From assembly GCF_004769235.1 (NCBI RefSeq), contig NZ_RQFG01000018.1:248001-312000 (forward strand): a stretch of 64,000 bases of DNA. Direction: 5' to 3'. The position numbers and the translations under genes were made by a program. This DNA comes from Leptospira kanakyensis. GTDB lineage: Bacteria > Spirochaetota > Leptospiria > Leptospirales > Leptospiraceae. The notes under the pieces are model-generated. The model was not told where the DNA came from. It worked only from the letters and a program-made list of their open reading frames with translations, and ran no database searches. This document shows, one piece after another, positions 8,629 to 16,472 of this stretch; positions within the stretch are counted from its first letter, which is position 1; each line of letters begins with the position of its first letter.

Positions 8629-9978
8629 ATGAGATTCCAATCACAAAAGGTCGCATATTGGTTCTTTGCAACTTGTATGTTACTCTTATCTTTACAAATC
8701 GTGTATGGCTTCATTATGGGATTTGCTCGTATTGGATTAGATGGACTACATGATTTTATTCCATTTAATACTGCTCGTGCCACACATACAAATTTACTCG
8801 TCGTATGGTTGTTAACCGGCTTTATGGGAGCAGCCTATTATATCATTCCCGAAGAATCGGACAGAGAATTATATAGTGTCAAACTTGCTTACATCCAACT
8901 TCTATCTTGGGTTGTTGTCGGAGTGATTGCCATTATTGGTTTTCACTTCAATTGGTGGGAAGGCCGTAAATTCTTAGAAATTCCAAGACCACTAGACTAT
9001 TTGGTTGTTGTGAATGTTTTGACATTTTTGTTTAACATCGCGATGACGATCTGGCAGGCAAAAAAAAGAAGTACAACACAACTTGTTCTCTTCTTTGGTT
9101 TGTTATGTGCGGCTTTACTTTATTTACCAGGTATGATCTACTTTGACAACCAAACACTCGATTCCTACTTTCGTTGGTGGGTGGTGCATCTTTGGGTGGA
9201 AGGAGTTTGGGAACTCATTATGGGTGGTATCCTTGCCTTCTTACTCATCAAACTTACGGGAGTGGATAGAGAGGTCATTGAAAAATGGTTATACGTTGTT
9301 GTTGGTTTAACCTTTCTTTCTGGAATTTTGGGTACGGGTCACCACTACTATTGGATCGGAACTCCTAAGTATTGGCTTATGGTCGGTGGAATTTTTTCTG
9401 CTTTAGAACCACTGGCTTTTCTCGGGATGGCGATTTGGGCACTCAATATGTATCGCAAAAAAGGAAAAAATCATCCTAACAAAATTGCTCTTTATTGGAC
9501 TTTGGGAAGTGCGATGATGTCCTTCATTGGTGCTGGATTTTTAGGTTTTGCACATACTTGGCCTTCCGTCAACCAATGGACTCACGGAACTCTCATCACT
9601 GCAATGCATGGACATCTTGCTTTCTGGGGAGCCTACGCTATGTTAGTGTTAGCTGTTATTTCTTATGCGATGCCAAATTTAACTGGGAGAAAACTATTTA
9701 CTGGAATGTCAGGTTATTTGGCTTTTTGGGCTTCCAATATTGGAATGTTAGGAATGACAGGGGCACTTGCCGTTGCAGGAATCACACAAGTGTATCTGGA
9801 GCGTAAATTGGGTATGGACTTCCTTGTAGTTCAAAAAGAAATTATATTCCATTTTATTGGAATGTTACTTGCGGCTACTCTTTTTACTGTTGGTATCGCT
9901 TACTTTATTGTGGATTTCATTCGACATGGCCTTCCTTCAAATGAAGCTGTTGGAAAAAATCTTGGTGATCTCGATTAA
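8629..9978 (+). CDS. norB: Nitric oxide reductase catalytic subunit B
   Basis: This is the membrane subunit with the low-spin haem and the haem b3/FeB centre that reduces NO to N2O. The 449-residue length and about twelve helices are normal for short-chain (cytochrome c-dependent) cNOR. ATHTNLLVVWLLTGFMGAAY holds a low-spin haem ligand region. WWVVHLWVEGVWELIM carries the conserved FeB-site His and Glu residues. GTGHHYYWIG has the next His pair, and HGHLAFWGAY the haem ligands. There is no quinol-oxidase N-terminal extension, consistent with its NorC partner. No nitrite reductase gene is visible nearby, so NO detoxification is as likely as full denitrification. Confidence 0.95.
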   Translation: MRFQSQKVAYWFFATCMLLLSLQIVYGFIMGFARIGLDGLHDFIPFNTARATHTNLLVVWLLTGFMGAAYYIIPEESDRELYSVKLAYIQLLSWVVVGVIAIIGFHFNWWEGRKFLEIPRPLDYLVVVNVLTFLFNIAMTIWQAKKRSTTQLVLFFGLLCAALLYLPGMIYFDNQTLDSYFRWWVVHLWVEGVWELIMGGILAFLLIKLTGVDREVIEKWLYVVVGLTFLSGILGTGHHYYWIGTPKYWLMVGGIFSALEPLAFLGMAIWALNMYRKKGKNHPNKIALYWTLGSAMMSFIGAGFLGFAHTWPSVNQWTHGTLITAMHGHLAFWGAYAMLVLAVISYAMPNLTGRKLFTGMSGYLAFWASNIGMLGMTGALAVAGITQVYLERKLGMDFLVVQKEIIFHFIGMLLAATLFTVGIAYFIVDFIRHGLPSNEAVGKNLGDLD

Positions 9979-9981
9979 TTT

Positions 9982-10764
9982 ATGTTAACGAAGAAAATAC
10001 CCTATTACGAACCAACCGGTAAGGAAATAGAAATTTTTCAAATGGCGGCAGAGAATTCTCTGCCGCTTTTATTGAAAGGTCCCACTGGATCTGGTAAGTC
10101 TCGATTTTTGGAATATATGGCTCACCTGATGGGTCGTAGGCTCATTACTATTTTGTGTAACGATGAAACATCTTCTGTGGATCTCGTCGGAAGATTTTTA
10201 GTAAAAGGAGCTGATACCATTTGGATGGATGGTCCCTTAACAACAGGAGTCAAAGAAGGAGCCATTGTTTATTTGGATGAAATTGCGGAAGCAAGACCTG
10301 ATACACTAGTAACCATTCACTCTTTAACTGACCATCGCCGTACCTTATTTTTAGAAAGGAAAAATGAAGAGGTAAGTGCACACCCTGACTTTTTACTCGT
10401 AGCATCTTATAATCCAGGATACCAAAGAGGATTTAAGGAATTAAAACCTTCCACCAAACAACGATTTCTTGGAATGGACTTTCCTTATCCGAAAAGTGCT
10501 ATGGAAGAAAAAATCATTGTGGGGGAAACGGGCATCAGTGAAACACTAGCCAAAAAGTTAGTTCAATTTGCTGCTCTTGTTAGGAATAAACCAGAGTTAG
10601 GTTTGGCGGAGACTGTTTCAACAAGACTTCTTGTTTCTTGTGCAAAATTAATGGCAAAGGGTCTACCGGCTAGACTTGCAGGCAGGACAGCAATCATTTT
10701 GCCACTTTCCGATGACCAAGACACCATCGCTGCCTTACAGGACAGCTTTGATTTGATTTTTTAG
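9982..10764 (+). CDS. norQ: NorQ/CbbQ-type AAA+ activation ATPase
   Basis: NorQ is a MoxR-class AAA+ ATPase which, with NorD, inserts or activates the FeB iron of NorB. Walker A is LLKGPTGSGKSRFLE near residue 32, and Walker B is IVYLDEIAEARPD. The sensor-1 region is LLVASYNPGYQRG and the arginine region STKQRFLGMDFPYP. The length of 260 residues matches the family. It starts 3 bp after norB and ends 9 bp before norD. Confidence 0.92.
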   Translation: MLTKKIPYYEPTGKEIEIFQMAAENSLPLLLKGPTGSGKSRFLEYMAHLMGRRLITILCNDETSSVDLVGRFLVKGADTIWMDGPLTTGVKEGAIVYLDEIAEARPDTLVTIHSLTDHRRTLFLERKNEEVSAHPDFLLVASYNPGYQRGFKELKPSTKQRFLGMDFPYPKSAMEEKIIVGETGISETLAKKLVQFAALVRNKPELGLAETVSTRLLVSCAKLMAKGLPARLAGRTAIILPLSDDQDTIAALQDSFDLIF

Positions 10765-10773
10765 GTCATAACA

Positions 10774-12546
10774 TTGGAATGGGATCAGTTTGTATTTTAC
10801 CAGGGTCATAAACTTTGGAAAAAAATTCGTAAAAAACTCACGCCGCCTAATCCGTATTATAGATATCGGATGGAGTTAGAAGAAGGCCGAATCCTAAGAT
10901 ATTTACAGACATTAAAAAATGAACCAACCACTCTGATATTCGGTGGGGAAAATATAATTTTTGGACAAAACTATTTGAAATTTCCGGAAGTGGTTCACTT
11001 GTTTTTATCTGAATCCATTTCCAAGAAATATGTAAGGATCTTACTTGCCTATCTCGCTTATCTTTTTAATCTCAAGGAAGTTCGAGCAAGGGAAAATGAG
11101 GATAAAAAAAAGCTAAATGAAGTAATACCTATACCTACTATCCAGTTTTATTATTTATTTCGAAATTTTTTAAATGTATTTCCTGGCATTCGTAGTGATT
11201 GGAAAGAAATTCGAATCGAGAGATTAAAAATTCGAAATAAAGATTTAACACAATACAAAAAAGCCACTTCTATATTCACTCATGCAACTTCATTGCTCTC
11301 TGATTTAAAACATGAGTTTCCCTCAGGAAAAGATTTTATATCGAAGTCTGAGAAAGAAAAAGTAAAGTCCAAAGAGTCAAAACAAAAATTGGATCCAAGT
11401 GATGTCGAAGTTTTGGAAGTGGATGAGAAAAAAATAGAAGAATATACATTAGGTCATAATTTTGAAAAAATTGAAACTGTAGAAGAGTTTGATGGACAAT
11501 GGCGTGACATTGATGGTGAAGAAGATATGGATGAAGAGGAGGCCCTACAAGAGCTAAATTTAAAACATATCATTAGAACTGAAGATCCCGTCCATACCAC
11601 TCGAACTAGTGAATCCGGATCTGGAACAACATTGGAAATTTTAGATGAAAAGGATATTGGAAATCATTTTTCTTATCCAGAGTGGGATTATAAACTAAAA
11701 AACTATAAACCAGATTATTGTAATGTGGTAGAAGAGTTTCCCAAACAGAAAGACATCCATTATACAAAACAAATATTAGAGAAACAACATTCCACTCTAG
11801 TGCAACTGAAAAAGAAGATGATGGCACTCTTAAACCAAACGCGAATCAAAAAGAGATTGGCGGCGGGTACCGATATTGATTTGGATGCTCTTGTTGATCG
11901 CTATGCTGACATCAAAGCAAAGATTAGTCCTTCAGAAACAATTTATATGAATCCCATTCGTGATGTTTCAGACATGGTATTGTATTTTCTAGTTGATATC
12001 AGTTTGTCTACAGATTCATGGATCCAGGAAAAAAGAATTTTAGATGTGGAGAGGGAAAGTTTACTTCTATTTTCAGAATGTTTAGAAGAACTAAAAATTC
12101 CTTTTGGAATTGCTGGTTTTTATTCCAGAACTCGTAATTTTAATCAATTCCTACATTTGAAACAGTTAAAGGAACCTTGGAGTTCTGCCCGTGATCGATT
12201 GGGGTCATTATCGCCAATTGGATACACTCGTGTTGGTCCTGCACTTCGTCATACGAGTTCCATACTAAAACAAACATCTTATAAACAAAAGTGGATCATT
12301 CTTATCACCGACGCTCGTCCCAATGATTATGATAAATATGAAGGAAAGTATGGGATTGAAGATGTGAATAAATCTGTCGGTGAATGTTTGTTAAATGGAG
12401 TTCAGGTATTTACTTTGGCAATTGGAACTGAGGAAAAACCAACAATTCCATCGATGATGAGAAATGCTAGTTATCAAATGTTGTTTCATCCAGAAAGGCT
12501 CCTCGATTCTCTGCAAGAATTCTTTCGAAGAGCCATAAGAGTTTAA
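10774..12546 (+). CDS. norD: NorD, von Willebrand A-domain activation protein
   Basis: NorD is the cytoplasmic VWA partner of the NorQ ATPase and is needed for an active NO reductase. The C-terminal VWA domain (about 400-590) has a MIDAS DISLS motif in VLYFLVDISLSTD, then SPIGYTRVGPALRH and WIILITDARPNDYDKYEGKY, all typical of NorD. The N-terminal 400 residues are helical with an acidic stretch at about 215-260. The start is a TTG at 10774; the nearby ATG at 10779 is out of frame. It ends 10 bp from the convergent nnrS stop. Confidence 0.9.
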   Translation: MEWDQFVFYQGHKLWKKIRKKLTPPNPYYRYRMELEEGRILRYLQTLKNEPTTLIFGGENIIFGQNYLKFPEVVHLFLSESISKKYVRILLAYLAYLFNLKEVRARENEDKKKLNEVIPIPTIQFYYLFRNFLNVFPGIRSDWKEIRIERLKIRNKDLTQYKKATSIFTHATSLLSDLKHEFPSGKDFISKSEKEKVKSKESKQKLDPSDVEVLEVDEKKIEEYTLGHNFEKIETVEEFDGQWRDIDGEEDMDEEEALQELNLKHIIRTEDPVHTTRTSESGSGTTLEILDEKDIGNHFSYPEWDYKLKNYKPDYCNVVEEFPKQKDIHYTKQILEKQHSTLVQLKKKMMALLNQTRIKKRLAAGTDIDLDALVDRYADIKAKISPSETIYMNPIRDVSDMVLYFLVDISLSTDSWIQEKRILDVERESLLLFSECLEELKIPFGIAGFYSRTRNFNQFLHLKQLKEPWSSARDRLGSLSPIGYTRVGPALRHTSSILKQTSYKQKWIILITDARPNDYDKYEGKYGIEDVNKSVGECLLNGVQVFTLAIGTEEKPTIPSMMRNASYQMLFHPERLLDSLQEFFRRAIRV

Positions 12547-12556
12547 ACCTTGGATT

Positions 12557-13783
12557 TTAGGATGGTTTTCCATCTGGTCTTGGGCTAAATAAAATCTTTG
12601 TGTATTGGAGGATGAATAAAGCAAATGCTAGAATCCAAGCGATTCCGGAGAGATGGTAAGCCAAATTATACTTTCCGATGAGAGGAAGGAAAACTCTGGC
12701 CATTACTGCAAAATTCAAAATGATATAGGCACCCACTGTGAGTGGTGATGCTACAATACTCCTTCCCGTATGCCCCAAACTCACTCGAGTGATCATACCA
12801 TATATAAAAACTCCAATTCCTCCAACAGTCAAACTGTGAATTGCTGAAGATACGGGAAAGTATCCGAGAGAGACCAAACTATAGAATAAAAATCCTAAAC
12901 AAACCCAAAAGTAACCTGTATACAAAATCCATAGAATTGGTTTTTGATATGATTTCCAAGGTTTCCATGAAATGAATCTGACAGTGTTTGTGACAAATAA
13001 AGAAAAACAAATTAGAAATGAAATGATTAGTAGAATGTCGATTAGATTTATATTATCTATATGAATGTTGATTGAACCATTGGGTGCTAAAAAGAATTCA
13101 ATCAGTTTTAAAATATAAAAAGCAAAAGGTAAGTAGGTAATAACAGATTCTAGTTTTGGCATTCGTTTGAAGGAATATCCTTGAATGACCACTCCAGAAA
13201 AAAATGGAACCACTCTTCCTCCAATAATTAAAATGAGAAAAAGTATTACAAAAATACTTAAATGGACATATAATAATGTTTGTTCTGGATCTAAAACTGA
13301 ACGGGCCGAAAAACCAGCTAACAAATGGAAAATGGTAAAAATTCCATAATGAAAAACAATTGGTTTGTTGTGTTTTTGAGTTGGAACCATCAATTTTGGG
13401 TAGAGTAGGAAAATAACCATAAGATCCGAACTTATGTCTAAACCAAAAGACAAATAAGATAAAAATCCAAGTGGATACATTGAAAATCTTCCCAAGGCCC
13501 AAAAGAGTAATAGAAAAAATAAATTTTTCCCCTTTAAGATGCTTGAGTTAGTCCAGTTTTGGACTGCCGTAAAAAGAAAACCAAGGACAATCGCTTTTGA
13601 AAATCCAAAAACCATTTCATAAGCATGCCAATGGATCGAATTTATCTGAATTGGATTCGGAATTGTATTCGAAAGCACAAGTAACCAAAATCCAATCACC
13701 ACAATGCTATACAAAGAACCGAACCAAAAAAAAGGGCGGAAAGCTGTGTTCCAAAAACTTAAACCAAAGAATGAAGTCTTCAT
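12557..13783 (-). CDS. nnrS: NnrS family membrane protein
   Basis: NnrS proteins are polytopic haem- and copper-containing membrane proteins linked to tolerance of NO and its iron complexes. Signatures visible here are AFRPFFWFG near the N-terminus, WHAYEMVFGFSKAIVLGFLF, the VQNWTN segment, IIGGRVVPFFSG and the C-terminal SLGHTGR. The 408 residues form about twelve helices. It is convergent with norD and lies behind the perfect FNR-type box at 13817. There is no Shine-Dalgarno before the ATG at 13783, and a leaderless transcript is possible. Confidence 0.9.
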   Translation of the reverse strand: MKTSFFGLSFWNTAFRPFFWFGSLYSIVVIGFWLLVLSNTIPNPIQINSIHWHAYEMVFGFSKAIVLGFLFTAVQNWTNSSILKGKNLFFLLLFWALGRFSMYPLGFLSYLSFGLDISSDLMVIFLLYPKLMVPTQKHNKPIVFHYGIFTIFHLLAGFSARSVLDPEQTLLYVHLSIFVILFLILIIGGRVVPFFSGVVIQGYSFKRMPKLESVITYLPFAFYILKLIEFFLAPNGSINIHIDNINLIDILLIISFLICFSLFVTNTVRFISWKPWKSYQKPILWILYTGYFWVCLGFLFYSLVSLGYFPVSSAIHSLTVGGIGVFIYGMITRVSLGHTGRSIVASPLTVGAYIILNFAVMARVFLPLIGKYNLAYHLSGIAWILAFALFILQYTKILFSPRPDGKPS

Positions 13784-13816
13784 AATATGATGCTAATAAA
13801 AATTAGAATCATTTCA

Positions 13817-13830
13817 TTGATACAAATCAA
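13817..13830. promoter_or_regulatory. FNR/DNR-type operator upstream of nnrS
   Basis: TTGATACAAATCAA is a second perfect TTGAT-N4-ATCAA palindrome, in the 50-bp gap between the Crp/Fnr gene stop and the nnrS start. A weak -10 (TAGCAT, 13795-13790 on the minus strand) lies 28.5 bp from its centre. That puts a start site at or next to the A of the nnrS ATG and the box near -40.5. It gives nnrS its own regulated promoter inside the longer minus-strand unit. Confidence 0.75.
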
Positions 13831-13833
13831 GAA

Positions 13834-14460
13834 TTAAGCTAAAATTTTAAGTAATCCTTCTTTGTCTAGAATGCTGATTTCCCCTTTTTGGGTATCCACA
13901 AGACCTTGGTCTTTTAGTTGTTTAAGGATTCTTGAGAATGTTTCCGGTCTTAAATAAAGAAGAGATGCCATTTGTGTTTGTTTTAGCTGTAGGGAATCAG
14001 GGGTTCCATAAAATAAAAAATGTGCAACCCTTTGCATCGCATCCATTGTGAGTCCACGATTGATTGCTAAATTTAAAGTTTCGATTTTATTCATCAGTGA
14101 ATGCATAAGGATATGATTCAGTTCAATGTTTTTATGAATTCGACTTTGTACCTCTGTGAGAGGCATTCGTAAGATTGTGCTTTTTTTAGTAAATCTTCCC
14201 GAAGCAGGATAGGGTATTCCTTGGATCACTGCCCATTCCGCGATAATACTCACGGGTCGAAAAAAAGTTAAAGTGACTTCATTCATATTCCCATCATATT
14301 TGAACACTTGCAAATCACCTGTTACAAGTAAGTCCATATAGGCAACTTCATCTCCACCATGGAATAAAAATTCATCCTTAGAATAAGTAAGCTCCTGGCA
14401 TCCTTCAAAGGCCTTCATCAAGGATTCGGAATTTAGTTGTGTGAGATACTTAATGATCAT
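13834..14460 (-). CDS. Crp/Fnr family regulator, DNR/NnrR-like
   Basis: A 208-residue protein with an N-terminal cyclic-nucleotide-binding-fold sensor (about 1-120), a dimer helix (about 115-140) and a C-terminal winged helix. The recognition helix LRPETFSRILKQL carries the E-x-x-S-R signature of FNR/DNR proteins that read TTGAT-N4-ATCAA, and two such perfect boxes precede norC and nnrS. There is one cysteine and no N-terminal FNR cysteine cluster, so oxygen sensing by a 4Fe-4S cluster is unlikely; NO sensing through haem, as in DNR, is the better guess. The gene begins 14 bp after the pseudokinase stop, at the end of the fliG-fliH-kinase unit. Confidence 0.85.
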   Translation of the reverse strand: MIIKYLTQLNSESLMKAFEGCQELTYSKDEFLFHGGDEVAYMDLLVTGDLQVFKYDGNMNEVTLTFFRPVSIIAEWAVIQGIPYPASGRFTKKSTILRMPLTEVQSRIHKNIELNHILMHSLMNKIETLNLAINRGLTMDAMQRVAHFLFYGTPDSLQLKQTQMASLLYLRPETFSRILKQLKDQGLVDTQKGEISILDKEGLLKILA

Positions 14461-14474
14461 AAAATCAATTCGTA

Positions 14475-16472
14475 TTATTTTTTCTTTTTGAAATTAGGGA
14501 TTTTAATTTCAGTTTCTCTGAGAAATTTCCAATAGCGTTTGAGTGTCACTTTCCAATCTTCCTTTTGAGATTTGGTAGGAGACGACTTAGAATTGATTTC
14601 TGATTCTTTGATTGGTTGTAATTCTGATACAGGAACAATCGCAGCTATACCTAAATCAATTTTTAAATATTTCTTTTTGATGATTTTGAAATCGATTTTT
14701 GCACCTAACAAGCGAACAATTTCAAGGATGATGGCCCATTTTACTTTTACGGGAGTGAGGGTGTTGTAGTTTTCAACTAAATCACTAAATAATCTCTGAG
14801 AGACTTTAGGGTTACTATGAAATAATAAAAATCGGAAGTGAACATTCCCTCTCAAATCTTGAGTGATGATCAAATCATTATGATTGAATTCTTTGAATGG
14901 AGGAAAATCAACTAACCTTACAACGACAGAGTTGATTAAATCTAAACTATTGTGAATTTCTGTTTCTGGATTTACTTTGATAGAGTAAGTGATGTCATCT
15001 TCCGGAATCACTTCGTTGATAAAGGAGATAAAGTTTACTTGTTCTTTGAATGGAACTTCTTTTAATACTTCTAATCTTGAGAGTTCAATGATATCATCCA
15101 TAACATTATCAATGGATGATTGGACATCGATTACTTCTTTTACTAAGTTTTTATCCTTCGTTTTTTGTGTGGATTCACGAAATGCAATGAGTTTCTCTTT
15201 CATTGATTTCAAAGGGCCTGAAATCATTGCATCCATATAATAAAAAATCTTTTCGCGGAGTGAGTCTGCTTCCTTCAATCTTTCATATCGATTTTGGAGT
15301 TTTCGTTTCATAATCAAAAACTGGAATCGTAGAGCAAGTGTCATCAAAATCAAATATACTAAGAAACTTGTTTCTAAAGAAGAAGGTGAGTTAAGATATC
15401 CTCTTTCAATTAATATTTCTTTTAAAATTGAATAAAGTAAATATATGAGTGCAAGTAAGTGGATTGTGGATCCACGAGTTTGGTCTCGGAATTTGTTAAA
15501 AGTTACATAGATGGCATAACCTATCACAGCGAGTAAATGGATGTCCCAATATCCAATAAAGTTATACCAGAATACAGGATTCTGAATGATCGCAAAAACT
15601 GCGATAAAGAAGAACTGCATGAATAGATAAATTCTTTGGTACTTAAAAGGTTTTAATTCAAAAAAGTCCTGAATGAATTTAATAAACCCATAAGGCAAAA
15701 TTAATAAAAAAGAATACTCGATGAATTTTAAAATCGCGAACTGGTTGATTAGAAAAAACCTAACTTCGTTTTTGGATAATTCATATGCGGAAAAAATAAG
15801 AGCTAAGATACTAAAACTGAAATATTCTTTTTTGTCTCGTAAGTTGAAATAATTGATAAAGAAAAATAATGCAATGAAAAGATAAAAACCTACAAAGATT
15901 AGCTCTACTAACGAATCGTAAAGATTACCATTTAATGCTTCTTCATAGGTTACGATACGAATGGGTCCAGTAATGACACCGGCAGAAGTGGATAGTGAGG
16001 AATCAATTTTGACAATGAGAACATTTTCCCCTTCCAACAATAAATCATGTGGAATTGGATAAATTCTGGGTCTACCAAAAGCAAACTCATCAGGATCTTT
16101 TCCGAAGGCAGAATTATTTTTTCCAATGAGAACTCCATTGATAAATACTTCGTCGGATTGATAAACCTTCCCTAACTGCAAAGCTAAAGATTTTTGGTGT
16201 TGTTCTGTTGTGATTTCAAAACTTTTTCGAATCCAGATGGCACCACGATAGGATCGGTTTAAGTTTCGAAAGTTACTAGGGACAGTTGTAATATCTAAAT
16301 TATTGGCGTTAAACTCGTTACTAAGAATGTCTGCATTATCGTTAAAGTAAATACCCCAGTCATCTCCATCTAAACGGAGTACGATTGTGTTTTCATCAGT
16401 GAAACGTGAACAATTACTAACTAATAAAATGAAACTTAAAATTATAATTTTATAAAAACTTAAAAATTTCAT
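14475..16472 (-). CDS. 7TMR-DISM receptor with degenerate histidine kinase module (pseudokinase)
   Basis: A lipobox-like LLVSNC ends the signal peptide at about residue 21. A 7TMR-DISM extracellular beta-sandwich follows (RLDGDDWGIYFNDN, WIRKSFEI, LGKVYQSDEVFINGVLIG), then seven hydrophobic helices at about 185-385. The cytoplasmic part starts LREKIFYYMDAMISGPLKSM, which aligns with the HisKA box NMSHELRTPL but has Ala where the phospho-accepting His should be. The C-terminal region keeps no N-box asparagine and no DxGxG or GxGxGL, so ATP binding looks lost. It likely acts as a regulatory or dimerisation partner. Its start overlaps the upstream kinase-like gene by 4 nt (ATGA). Confidence 0.75.
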   Translation of the reverse strand: MKFLSFYKIIILSFILLVSNCSRFTDENTIVLRLDGDDWGIYFNDNADILSNEFNANNLDITTVPSNFRNLNRSYRGAIWIRKSFEITTEQHQKSLALQLGKVYQSDEVFINGVLIGKNNSAFGKDPDEFAFGRPRIYPIPHDLLLEGENVLIVKIDSSLSTSAGVITGPIRIVTYEEALNGNLYDSLVELIFVGFYLFIALFFFINYFNLRDKKEYFSFSILALIFSAYELSKNEVRFFLINQFAILKFIEYSFLLILPYGFIKFIQDFFELKPFKYQRIYLFMQFFFIAVFAIIQNPVFWYNFIGYWDIHLLAVIGYAIYVTFNKFRDQTRGSTIHLLALIYLLYSILKEILIERGYLNSPSSLETSFLVYLILMTLALRFQFLIMKRKLQNRYERLKEADSLREKIFYYMDAMISGPLKSMKEKLIAFRESTQKTKDKNLVKEVIDVQSSIDNVMDDIIELSRLEVLKEVPFKEQVNFISFINEVIPEDDITYSIKVNPETEIHNSLDLINSVVVRLVDFPPFKEFNHNDLIITQDLRGNVHFRFLLFHSNPKVSQRLFSDLVENYNTLTPVKVKWAIILEIVRLLGAKIDFKIIKKKYLKIDLGIAAIVPVSELQPIKESEINSKSSPTKSQKEDWKVTLKRYWKFLRETEIKIPNFKKKK

